NCBI RefSeq assembly: GCF_001718195.1
Contig: NZ_MCNV01000001.1
Coordinates: 1-64,000, forward strand
Origin: Paraburkholderia nodosa
Lineage (GTDB): Bacteria > Pseudomonadota > Gammaproteobacteria > Burkholderiales > Burkholderiaceae
Direction: 5' to 3'
Length of the DNA stretch: 64,000 nt
Made by a program: the position numbers and the translations under genes. The notes below the pieces were generated by a model. That model was not told the origin of the DNA and did no database searches. It saw nothing but the letters and a program-made list of their open reading frames with translations. Below, one piece after another: positions 43,486 to 51,500 of the stretch. Each line of letters opens with the position of its first letter. Positions within the stretch are counted from its first letter, which is position 1.

Positions 43486-44715
43486 ATGAAAAAAATACTT
43501 CTCGCCCTGACTTCAATCGCACTGTCACCCCTTGCTGCCTATGCCCAGAGCAGCGTGACCCTCTACGGTATCGTCACCGGCAACGTGACTTACGTAAACA
43601 ACGTTCAGACGGCCGCCACGCCGGCCGGTGGCAAACCAACCGGCGGCAGCCAGGTCGCCTTGCTTGATAGCGGCAGCTCGGGCCCGAGTTCGAGCCGCTG
43701 GGGCCTGAAAGGCACCGAGGACCTGGGCGGCGGCCTGAAGACGCTGTTCGTGATCGAAAGCGGCTTCAGCGTCGCCAACGGCACGCTCGGCCAGGGGGGC
43801 ACGCTGTTCGGCCGTCAGGCCTGGATCGGGCTCAGCGCACCGAATTACGGCACCGCATCGCTCGGTCGCCAGTCCGACGCCGCGGTGGACTATGTGTCGC
43901 CGCTGCTCTACGCCTGGTACTTCGGCAATCTCGCGATCCATCCGGCCGACTACGACAACCTGAACTTCACGCACCGCATCAATAACGCGGTCAAATACAG
44001 CTCGGACGCATTCGGCGGCTTCCGGTTCGGCGCGCAGTACAGCTTCGGCGGCATCGCAGGCAACTTCACGCAGAACCAGTACTGGTCCGCAGGCTTCAGC
44101 TATACCGGACCGAGCATTGCGGTTGCCGCGTCGATTATCAACGCGCGCAATCCGAACAATTCGCTCTACGGCACGAACGCGAATGCGAGCGCCACCGGCA
44201 ACAATCTCGGCTCCGCCGGTTCCGCCACCACACCGGAATCGAACCCGGCTATTTCGGGCTTCGCCTCTGCCCGCACCCAGCAGACGATCGCCGTGGCCTC
44301 CACCTGGACGATCGGCTCGGCCATCCTGGGTGTCGCCTGGTCCAACACGCAATACCGCGATCTTGGGGCAACCGCTTCGCTCAACACCCAAAACTACCGC
44401 GGCACGGCGTCGTTCAATACGGTCGGCGCGAGCGTTCGCTATCAGGTCACGCCGTTCCTGCGCGTCGGCACGTCATTCGATTACACGAACGGCGGCAACC
44501 TGAACGGTCTGGGCGGCGCGCGCTACGAGCAGTGGAACGTGGGCGCTGGCTACTCGCTGTCGAAGGCCACCGAACTGTATGCGACGGCGGCGTACCAGCA
44601 CGCCAGCGGCGTCGACTCGTGGGGCCGCCACGCCGTCGCGGACATCGGCTATCTGTCACCCTCGACGACGTCGAATCAGGTCGCGGTCTCGGCCGGTATC
44701 AAGCACCTGTTCTAA
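43486..44715 (+). CDS. Outer membrane porin, OmpC-like Burkholderiales type
   Basis: A complete 409-residue trimeric porin: signal peptide MKKILLALTSIALSPLAAYA ending AQ, mature start SSVTLYGIVTGNVTYVNN, the SRWGLKGTEDLGGGLKTLF strand pair, FGRQAWIGLSAPNYGTASLGRQ, and the end SAGIKHLF with C-terminal Phe. It forms a general diffusion channel for small hydrophilic solutes. The MKK start gives a normal signal peptide; the frame extends further upstream without similarity. It is the only intact porin among three porin sequences in the window and may admit the sulfur substrates handled by its neighbours. Confidence 0.92.
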   Translation: MKKILLALTSIALSPLAAYAQSSVTLYGIVTGNVTYVNNVQTAATPAGGKPTGGSQVALLDSGSSGPSSSRWGLKGTEDLGGGLKTLFVIESGFSVANGTLGQGGTLFGRQAWIGLSAPNYGTASLGRQSDAAVDYVSPLLYAWYFGNLAIHPADYDNLNFTHRINNAVKYSSDAFGGFRFGAQYSFGGIAGNFTQNQYWSAGFSYTGPSIAVAASIINARNPNNSLYGTNANASATGNNLGSAGSATTPESNPAISGFASARTQQTIAVASTWTIGSAILGVAWSNTQYRDLGATASLNTQNYRGTASFNTVGASVRYQVTPFLRVGTSFDYTNGGNLNGLGGARYEQWNVGAGYSLSKATELYATAAYQHASGVDSWGRHAVADIGYLSPSTTSNQVAVSAGIKHLF

Positions 44716-45094
44716 GCAGCGACACGGGCCGCTGCCCTGTCAGTTCGAAGGCGGCAGCTCGATTACTTCGATGAATACATAGTGATCCTTATTATTTAGC
44801 GTTGTGAATCATTCCAGTGATGGCCCATTGGTTTAACGCTGCCTGCTGCGCGTTGAGCCCCGCGCGACGGAGCGGCCTTTCATCCGGTGTCCGGGCAAGG
44901 AGAAGCGCTATCGGATCCACCGAAGCGGGTGCGGTCCGTCTGCCTGACTGAGGCCCGTACGTGTTAAGCATTCATAGAAACCGCTCATATTGATCGCACG
45001 ACACATGGGTTGTGTAGTGCCTTCAGCAAATCTAGCCTCTTTGTTTTCGGACTGTTCGCCGCGCATTCCGCCAGCGCCGCACGTGCCTTCGACA
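44716..45094. other. Region after the porin, with a weak hairpin and otherwise no gene
   Basis: GACACGGGC (44721-44729) and GCCCTGTC (44734-44741) can pair with one bulged base just after the porin stop and may end its transcript. The remainder up to the LLM remnant holds no recognisable gene. Confidence 0.35.
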
Positions 45095-45360
45095 ACCGAG
45101 GTCGTTGACGGGCAATTGCGCACCCGTACGCAGCGACGTCTCGGCACTGCCGCCGTAGACGTCGAGCAGGCGCAGGGCATACGCGATGAACAATGTGTCT
45201 AAGCCGCCTTCGTCGAGCAACTTTGCGAGGTCGGTCCAGTGGTCGACGTGCGTGTAGCGCCCGGTCTCGTCGTCGTCGGGATGTCGCCACAGACCGTAAT
45301 TCAGATGCGACGCCGTGTTCATCGTGAACGCGTTCAGGATGATCGGCTCTGCCGTGATGC
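45095..45360 (-). pseudogene. N-terminal remnant of a DszA/NtaA-type flavin monooxygenase
   Basis: The minus strand reads EPIILNAFTMNTASHLNYGLW, RHPDDDETGRYTHVDHWTDL, AKLLDEGGLDTLFIAYALR, LLDVYGGSAETSLRTGAQLPVND, a clear match to the first 85 residues of NtaA/SnaA/DszA enzymes (compare the intact gene at 27850). The match ends at LPVNDLG; the rest of the roughly 450-residue enzyme is missing. No ATG precedes the conserved start. It directly follows an intact DszC-type gene, so the original pair resembled the one at 27850-30488. Confidence 0.8.
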
Positions 45361-45433
45361 TTTCCAGTGCTGATGAATCGCGTTGGCAGGCGCCGCGGTC
45401 GGCGGCAAGCGTCCGGGCGCGCGGGGATGCGGA

Positions 45434-46684
45434 CTATGCCTGCGCGACGCTCTGCGCCGCTTCGTCCGGGACGGCTTGCCGCGCGTGCGGAAGGCTGAAA
45501 CGTTCCTCGGGCGGCGCCGCGTTCAGATGGAAGTTGCCGATTGCGGCTTCGCGCTGCCCCGCCGGATTGTGCGAGGCGATCGTGCGTGCATTGCGCCAAT
45601 GGCGATCGAAGCGCCGGGCTTCGCTGGTCGCCGACGCACCGCCGACTTCGAACATCAGCGTGGTCGCCTCGAGCGTCTGCTCGATGACGATCTGCTGCGC
45701 CTCATACGCTTCGATGTCGAGCGCGATGTACTCGTCAGTGGTCGCCTCACCTTCTGCGCGACGTTCGTGCAGGCGTTCGAGCCCGTGCGCCACCGCATCG
45801 ACGATGGCTCGCGTCGAGTAGCCGAGGCTGGCGAGCCTGCCGACCACACGATGCACCAGCGGGTTGTCGCGCGGGCTCGATTGTCCGGCCACGCCGAAGG
45901 TCCGCGTGCGTCCCTGCACGAACTCGACGCTGTCGCGCAAGACCGCCTGCACGATACCTGCCAGCGTGGCTAGATGAACGGTCTGATAGAACGCGGTGAG
46001 CGACGAGTTGCGGCGAGGCTCCGAAGCGCGATAGCGCGAAATGATCGCGTCCGGTGTAACCGGCACGCTCTCGAAACGCGTGGTGCCGCTCGCGGTGAGG
46101 CGCTGGCCGAAGCCATCCCAGTCGTCCAGCCGGCTCACGCCCGGGCTGTTCGCCGCAATGACGAGCGTGAGATCCGACTCGTCGTCGTGTGCCGCGACGC
46201 TCAGCCAGTCGGCATAAAGCGCCCCCGTGCTGTAATACTTCTCGCCATCGAGAAGCAACGCACCGGTCGAAGCGTCGCGCCGCAGCACCGCCGAGTTATG
46301 CGTCTTGTCCGTGCGCTCGGAAGTCGCCGCGCCCAGCGTCTCGCCGGCGGCGATGCGTTCGAACCAGCGCGCGCGCTGGGCTTCATCGCGATCTTCCAGG
46401 CGGTATTCGATGAAACCGAAATGCGCGCGCAGGATTTGCGGCAGATTCGAATCGGCCGCGCCCAGCTTGCTCAACTGGCGAAAGAATTGCGGCAGCGTGA
46501 CACCGCCTCCGCCATAGCGGCGCGGCACGCGTAGCGCCGTGAAGCCCGCGTCCTTCAACCATCGCACGGGTTCATGGGCGAGCGCGCGTTGCTGTTCGCG
46601 TTCGATCGCGCCCTGCGCAATGCGGTCATAGATCGGCTCAAAGCGTTCGTCGAGTTGCTCGTCGGTCAGGAGTGGAGGCGTCAT
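45434..46684 (-). CDS. DszC/SfnC-type flavin monooxygenase (acyl-CoA dehydrogenase fold)
   Basis: A 416-residue protein with ALRVPRRYGGGGVTLPQFF, LPQILRAHFGFIEYRLED, LGAATSERTDKTHNS, LLDGEKYYSTGALYADW, DDWDGFGQRLTASGTTRFE and RRFDRHWRNARTIASHNP, matching the DszC/SfnC subgroup rather than true acyl-CoA dehydrogenases. It likely uses FMNH2 and oxygen to oxidise a sulfur compound. The ATG at 46684 is used; a TTG at 46705 with AGGA upstream would add seven residues. It is 423 residues at most, normal for the group. Its expected DszA-type partner downstream is truncated, so it may work with another monooxygenase in this island. Confidence 0.83.
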   Translation of the reverse strand: MTPPLLTDEQLDERFEPIYDRIAQGAIEREQQRALAHEPVRWLKDAGFTALRVPRRYGGGGVTLPQFFRQLSKLGAADSNLPQILRAHFGFIEYRLEDRDEAQRARWFERIAAGETLGAATSERTDKTHNSAVLRRDASTGALLLDGEKYYSTGALYADWLSVAAHDDESDLTLVIAANSPGVSRLDDWDGFGQRLTASGTTRFESVPVTPDAIISRYRASEPRRNSSLTAFYQTVHLATLAGIVQAVLRDSVEFVQGRTRTFGVAGQSSPRDNPLVHRVVGRLASLGYSTRAIVDAVAHGLERLHERRAEGEATTDEYIALDIEAYEAQQIVIEQTLEATTLMFEVGGASATSEARRFDRHWRNARTIASHNPAGQREAAIGNFHLNAAPPEERFSLPHARQAVPDEAAQSVAQA

Positions 46685-46888
46685 TGCATATTCGGTGATG
46701 AACAATCCTGACGAGGATACGGTCCCTGTCGTTGAGCTAGCAACGAATGAAAGGTGCTTTCTTTATCGCAGCTTACGCAATCGTGATGCATCGGAATATG
46801 CTCGCGTGTTACAGCGTCATTTCATGCGCCATAACAATTCACAGCGTGTAAGTCGCTCGCTCTCGTCGACGGCCGCGCCGTGAAGCGA

Positions 46889-47224
46889 TCAGCGAGCCGG
46901 ATCGTCACGGGTATCCGTACAGAATTGCTGATAAAGCACGGCCATGACAGCAAGCGCCTGCGCACTCGCTACCGTGTAAAAGATGTTCTTGCCATCGCGT
47001 CGAGCGCTCACGAGACCTTTCTCACGAAGCACCGCCAACTGCTGGGGCAGCGTCGGCTGACGGATGTTGAGTTGTGCCTCGAGTTCGCCAACGGCTAGCT
47101 CGCCTTGCGGGCGCGCGCTTCGATGGCGCAGCGCGTGGAGCGAGGCATCGAGTGCATGCCCGATGTACAAGTTCTCGGCTTCCTGGCGCAAATTGGGCGG
47201 CCCGAGGCGCATCGGGAAGAGCAC
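46889..47224 (-). CDS. ArsR-family winged-helix regulator
   Basis: A 111-residue helix-turn-helix protein: ALDASLHALRHRSARPQGEL (helices 1-2), AVGELEAQLNIRQPTLPQQLAVLREKGLVSARRDGKNIFYTV-type sequence spread over residues 43-85 (recognition helix and wing) and a C-terminal dimer helix. Only one Cys, near the C-terminus (QFC), is visible, so it lacks the two-Cys sensor of BigR/SqrR sulfide regulators. The GTG at 47224 is the likely start, but an ATG at 47212 is possible. It may control the sulfur monooxygenase genes or the peroxiredoxin beside it. Confidence 0.75.
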   Translation of the reverse strand: MLFPMRLGPPNLRQEAENLYIGHALDASLHALRHRSARPQGELAVGELEAQLNIRQPTLPQQLAVLREKGLVSARRDGKNIFYTVASAQALAVMAVLYQQFCTDTRDDPAR

Positions 47225-47394
47225 GCCCTTGAGCGTGCCGACGATATCGGCGGGCGCCTCGAGAACCTTGGAGAATTCTCAAGCGCTGTCCAAAAACATT
47301 GCATCGCGCGGAGCCGACGATGCAGGTTCGCATACGTTCTCGCGTCGTGAGTCACAGCGCCGTAATACCGCCTTCCCGTGGCGCCGAAGCGTAC

Positions 47395-48048
47395 CTATTT
47401 GGGCTGCGCGACCGTCCGCAGCCAGGGCTTCAGCGTCTTGAAGCCCTCTGGATATTTTTTCTTTGCATCCTCATCCGAGACGGAGGTGGGAATGATCACA
47501 TCATCGCCCGGCTTCCAGTTCACCGGGGTGGCGACCGTATGCTTCGCGTTGAGCTGGAGGGCGTCGAGCAGCCGCAAAACCTCGTCGAAGTTGCGCCCGG
47601 CGCTCATCGGGTAGGTGAACGTCGCCTTGATCTTCTTGTCTGGTCCAACGATAAACACGGCGCGGATGGTCGCATTGTCGACCGCGGTGCGCGGGCCGCC
47701 GCTCGCGTTGGGATGGATCATGTCGTAGAGCTTTGCAACTGCGAGGTCCGCGTCGCCAATCATCGGATAGTTGACCGCGGTGCCCTGCGTCTCTTCGATA
47801 TCCTTCGCCCATTTGTGGTGGTCGTCGACCGGATCGATACTGAGCCCGATCACCTTGGTCCCGCGCTTGTCGAACTCGGGCTTGAGCTTGGCCATATAGC
47901 CCAGCTCGGTTGTGCATACCGGCGTGAAATCTTTCGGGTGCGAAAACAGGATCGCCCACTGGCCTCCGATCCACTCGTGGAAGCGGATCGGTCCTTCAGT
48001 CGTTTGTGCAGTGAAATCGGGGGCTTCGTCGCCTATGCGGATGGACAT
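47395..48048 (-). CDS. 1-Cys peroxiredoxin (Prx6 type)
   Basis: A 217-residue AhpC/TSA family protein with the Prx6 active-site motif SHPKDFTPVCTTELG; Cys45 is the peroxidatic residue. The C-terminal Prx domain with VNWKPGDDVIIPTSVSDEDA is typical of Prx6. It reduces hydrogen peroxide and organic peroxides in the cytoplasm. The start at 48048 has AGGAG seven bases upstream. Flavin monooxygenases leak peroxide, so co-location with several such genes makes functional sense. Confidence 0.9.
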   Translation of the reverse strand: MSIRIGDEAPDFTAQTTEGPIRFHEWIGGQWAILFSHPKDFTPVCTTELGYMAKLKPEFDKRGTKVIGLSIDPVDDHHKWAKDIEETQGTAVNYPMIGDADLAVAKLYDMIHPNASGGPRTAVDNATIRAVFIVGPDKKIKATFTYPMSAGRNFDEVLRLLDALQLNAKHTVATPVNWKPGDDVIIPTSVSDEDAKKKYPEGFKTLKPWLRTVAQPK

Positions 48049-48192
48049 GGCCTGGCTCCTTTGGGTGGGAGAATGCAAACGGCATCTTTCACTGTAGTAG
48101 TGTTTCCCCCGCCGAATTACAAAGAAGGGACAGGCCGGGCTATAGAAGAAATTCTGGGATGCTTAGCACAACGAGGAATGACGAAGCGCTGG

Positions 48193-49524
48193 TTAGCCTT
48201 CGTTCGCCGCCCGCAGGCCGTTTCCGCCGGACCATGCCTGCAGCGGCGGCAATTCCAGATTCGAGCGGAAGTCTTCGCCCACATAGTCGGCATCGATCAG
48301 TTCGCGCCGGCGCAACTCCGGCAGCAGCCCGTTGAGCAACAGGTCCTCCTGATCCGGCTGGCCAAGACCATGCAACGAGAGCACATCGACGAAGCCGGCA
48401 CGATAGCGCTCTTCGATCGCGTCGGCGAGCTGTTCGGGCGTCCCGGCAACGAACCAGTGGCCGGTTTCCTGCGCGCGGATGATCAGCTCGCGCAAGCTGA
48501 GCCGCTGCCGCGCGTAAGCCAGGAAGATCGCAACCCGCCCTCGCCGCCGATGCACGCTGTCGATCGTTGGCAGCAAGGACTCCGGCAGCGGCTCGTCGAG
48601 CGGCAGATTGCGGAGATCGATGCCGCCGCCCAGCATGTCGGCGAGCTTGAGCCGTCCCTGCTCGTAGTCGATGCGCTCGTGCTTGTCGCGCAGCCGTCGC
48701 GCGACGTCCGCATCCGATTCGCCGATCACCGAATGAAATGAGTTCATCACGAACGGCAGCCGGTTCGCACGCCCAAAACCAATCGCCTGACGGCGCAGTT
48801 CGGTGACGAAAGCACGCGCATCGTCGAGCGTCGGTTGCGACGTGTAGACCACCTCGGCATAGCGCGCGCCGAGCGTGACGCCGCTCGCCGACTGACCCGC
48901 CTGAAACTGGACCGGAATGCGCTGGGGCGGAGGCGGAACGTTGAGCGGCCCCTCCACCTGGAAGTATTCTCCGCGATAGTGGATCGGACCCAGCCTGGCA
49001 GGATCGACAGCCACGCCGCCACTTGCCGAACGCCGCGTCGCCCCAGGATGGTTCGCATCGAACAGAGCCTGAACCACTTCGACGAATTCGGTGGCGCGCG
49101 CATAGCGGCGCTCGGGGTCGGGCAGCGCGCCATCGCCGAAATTTTCTTCGCCCACCGACGACGTCACGGCATTCCACGCCGCGCGGCCGCCGCTCACGTG
49201 ATCGAGTGTGCCGATCAGCCGCGCGAGGTTGTAGGGATGATGGTAGGTCGTCGAGACCGTTGCGACGAGGCCGATCCGCGAGGTGGCCTGGCTCAATGCC
49301 GCGAGCGCGACGATCGGTTCCTGGCTGCCGGTGATGCCGGCGAGACCCGCCGCATCCGCCTGCAAGAGATCAGCCGTAAAGAGGCCTGTGACCTTGTGCG
49401 CTTCCGCCTTGCGTGCAAGCGCCGCCGCACGGCGTATGCCCTGTGCCGCGTCGGTATCGCCGCTCGCATACAGCACGCTCGCCGCGCCCACCAATGTCTT
49501 CAGCCGTCTACGCGCGCCGCTCAT
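48193..49524 (-). CDS. NtaA/SnaA/DszA-type FMN-dependent monooxygenase (LLM class)
   Basis: A 443-residue flavin monooxygenase: VTGLFTADLLQ, GSQEPIVALAALSQATSRIGLVATVSTTYHHPYNLARL, LDHVSGGRAAWNAVTSS, NFGDGALPDPERRYARATEFVEVV and IPVQFQAGQSASGVTLGARYAEVVYT. The N-terminal 45 residues are less like the family (no clear LNAF-type first strand), which may reflect divergence or a different start. It should act on a sulfone, sulfonate or N-substituted carboxylate with FMNH2 from a separate reductase. It diverges from the msnO8-like operon across 229 bases. Confidence 0.84.
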   Translation of the reverse strand: MSGARRRLKTLVGAASVLYASGDTDAAQGIRRAAALARKAEAHKVTGLFTADLLQADAAGLAGITGSQEPIVALAALSQATSRIGLVATVSTTYHHPYNLARLIGTLDHVSGGRAAWNAVTSSVGEENFGDGALPDPERRYARATEFVEVVQALFDANHPGATRRSASGGVAVDPARLGPIHYRGEYFQVEGPLNVPPPPQRIPVQFQAGQSASGVTLGARYAEVVYTSQPTLDDARAFVTELRRQAIGFGRANRLPFVMNSFHSVIGESDADVARRLRDKHERIDYEQGRLKLADMLGGGIDLRNLPLDEPLPESLLPTIDSVHRRRGRVAIFLAYARQRLSLRELIIRAQETGHWFVAGTPEQLADAIEERYRAGFVDVLSLHGLGQPDQEDLLLNGLLPELRRRELIDADYVGEDFRSNLELPPLQAWSGGNGLRAANEG

Positions 49525-49669
49525 GATGCCGTCCTGTCTATCCGATCAATTGATGTTTTGCGCCGGCGTGACGACACCGATGTCCGTCACGCGGCAATCG
49601 GACATAGTGTGCAATCACCCCCCTCCAATCGAACAAATATTTTCGGCTTTCCATATTCCTCTTCATTGT

Positions 49670-49699
49670 TTGACCGTTCGGTTTGCGAAGAAAAATAAT
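49670..49699 (+). promoter_or_regulatory. Sigma-70-type promoter for the msnO8-like operon
   Basis: TTGACC (49670-49675), an 18-base spacer and AATAAT (49694-49699) each match the consensus at five of six positions. It lies in an AT-rich patch 55 bases before the first gene of the long operon. Confidence 0.55.
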
Positions 49700-49753
49700 T
49701 TTGTGCACCGAAATTGACTGGGCGGCTGCGATCGATGCCCCCTCTCCCTCAGC

Positions 49754-50884
49754 ATGACACTACCCACGAGCCACTCCGATCCTGCACAGCGCGAACCCGC
49801 TTTCCGCCTGAGCGTTCTCGACAAGAGCCCGATTGCGGCCGGCGAAACCGCCGCCGACGCGCTCGCGCGCAGCGTCTTTCTGGCACAAGCCGCCGAGGCG
49901 TGGGGCTATCACCGTTACTGGCTCGCCGAGCATCACAACTCCGCGGGACTTGCGTGCCCGTCGCCCGAAATCCTCGTGGCTTATGTGCTTGCGCAAACGC
50001 GCCGCATCCGCGTTGGATCGGGCGGCGTGATGCTGCAGCATTACAGCCCGTACAAGATCGCGGAAAATTTCAACCTGCTGGCTTCGCTTGCACCAGGCCG
50101 TGTCGACCTCGGCGTTGGCAAGGCGCCCGGTGGACTGCCCTTGTCGACGCGCGCACTGCAACACGCCTTCGATGCAGGCCGCCGCCCGGATTTCGCCGAA
50201 CTTGCTTTCGAACTCAAGCGGTATCTGTTCGATGCCAAGGCACCGGCTTCGGGCGAAGCCGATGAGGCGAATGGCGAGAGCGACGAGAAAGCGCTGCGCG
50301 CGACGCCATTGCCGCCCGCTCCCGTGCAACCCTTCTTGCTCGGCGCGAGCGCCGAAAGCGCGACGCTCGCGGCTCGCCTTGGCTGGGACTTTGTCTACGC
50401 TGCGCATATCAACGCGGCGACCAGCGATCTCGAGCGCGCATTCGACGCTTACCGCTCGCTATCGGGCGGCCGTGCGCCGCTGCTCGCGATTTCGATCGTC
50501 GTGGCCGAAACGGCGGCCGACGCCGCGCGGCTCGCAAGCGGCTTCCGGCGTTTTCGCGTACAGGTTGGCGAGGGTCCCGCGGTCAACGTCACGAGCCTCG
50601 AGCAGGCGCACGCATTCGTGCGCCAATCGGGCGGCGGTGCGCACCGCATTGAACAACGCGAAACGCGCATCGTGCACGGCACGCGCGAGGACGTGCTGCG
50701 CGAACTCGACGCACTGCATCGCCGCCATGGCATTGACGAATTCGTCGTGGACACGCCGATCATCGACGCTACACGCCGCACAGCGTCGCTCGGACTGCTT
50801 GCAGACGGCAACATTCCTCTTCCACACGCGAGCCCATCCTCCGCCCCCGGCATTCACCCTTCGCTCGCCGTGACAGAACAATGA
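49754..50884 (+). CDS. MsnO8-type LLM class oxidoreductase
   Basis: A 376-residue luciferase-like protein: LSVLDKSPIAAGETAADAL, AQAAEAWGYHRYWLAEHHNS, RIRVGSGGVMLQHYSPYKIAENFNLLASLAPGRVDLGVGKAPG (conserved core spread over residues 75-125) and PFLLGASAESATLAARLGWDFVYAAHIN. This MsnO8 group of flavin oxidoreductases is commonly linked to sulfonate use, though its reaction is poorly defined. A low-complexity insertion rich in Ala, Glu and Asp (about residues 160-190) precedes the second half. Its stop overlaps the acetyltransferase start. Confidence 0.83.
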   Translation: MTLPTSHSDPAQREPAFRLSVLDKSPIAAGETAADALARSVFLAQAAEAWGYHRYWLAEHHNSAGLACPSPEILVAYVLAQTRRIRVGSGGVMLQHYSPYKIAENFNLLASLAPGRVDLGVGKAPGGLPLSTRALQHAFDAGRRPDFAELAFELKRYLFDAKAPASGEADEANGESDEKALRATPLPPAPVQPFLLGASAESATLAARLGWDFVYAAHINAATSDLERAFDAYRSLSGGRAPLLAISIVVAETAADAARLASGFRRFRVQVGEGPAVNVTSLEQAHAFVRQSGGGAHRIEQRETRIVHGTREDVLRELDALHRRHGIDEFVVDTPIIDATRRTASLGLLADGNIPLPHASPSSAPGIHPSLAVTEQ

Positions 50885-51441
50885 CCGACAAGATCCGCAT
50901 TGCGGGCCAGGACGATGTGCCGGCCCTCTACGACCTGCTACAGCAGGCCTACGCACCGCTTGCGCGCGAAGGCGTTCACTTCACGATCACGCGCTCACCG
51001 GTCGGGCGCGTGGCGCAGGCGGTCGCAAGCCAGACGACGTTCGTGCTCGAGCGCGAAGTGGTCGGCGGCGGCACAGCGCTTGCCGCGACGCTGACCGTGC
51101 GCTTTCCCTGGTCGCCCGAAGGCAACCGGCTCGCACCCTGGCCGTTCCTGCACTGGTTTGCCGTCGCGCCCGCGTTCAAGCGCCAGGGCCTTGGCAACGT
51201 GCTGCTCGATCATGTCGAAACGCAGTTTCTGCGCGCGCAGGTCAAGGCGCCCGCAACGTGGCTCGCGACCGCCGTCAATCACCCCTGGCTCGCCCCGTTT
51301 TACGAGCGTCACGGCTATGAGCCTTTTCATCGCTCGACCAACGCGCTCGGCACGCCGCTGGTCTGGCTGCGCAAGATCCTTATTCCCGAGCTTTACAGCG
51401 AGCCGGTTGCAGCCGGCGCACGCGATCCCCAAGCCGCATGA
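50881..51441 (+). CDS. GNAT-family N-acetyltransferase
   Basis: A 186-residue acetyltransferase. Acetyl-CoA motif A is visible as FAVAPAFKRQGLGNVLLDHVE (Arg101-Gly105 pyrophosphate loop), and motif B as LAPFYERHGYEPF near residue 145. It transfers acetyl from acetyl-CoA to an amine. In Bacillus S-alkylcysteine and S-succinocysteine pathways a GNAT enzyme acetylates the cysteine nitrogen before a flavin monooxygenase breaks the C-S bond; the same pairing of GNAT, importer and LLM enzymes is seen here. This role is inferred from context. Confidence 0.82.
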   Translation: MTDKIRIAGQDDVPALYDLLQQAYAPLAREGVHFTITRSPVGRVAQAVASQTTFVLEREVVGGGTALAATLTVRFPWSPEGNRLAPWPFLHWFAVAPAFKRQGLGNVLLDHVETQFLRAQVKAPATWLATAVNHPWLAPFYERHGYEPFHRSTNALGTPLVWLRKILIPELYSEPVAAGARDPQAA

Positions 51442-51500
51442 TAGCCCGCGCGCAACCGCCTTCCCCTGATCGACCGACCCACTGCTCAAGGTACTCACCG

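Noticed and set aside
45434-46684. Annotation as a fatty-acid acyl-CoA dehydrogenase
   Set aside because: The YSTGALYADW, DWDGFGQRLTASGT and DRHWRNART motifs and the adjacent DszA-type remnant place it in the DszC/SfnC flavin monooxygenase subgroup.
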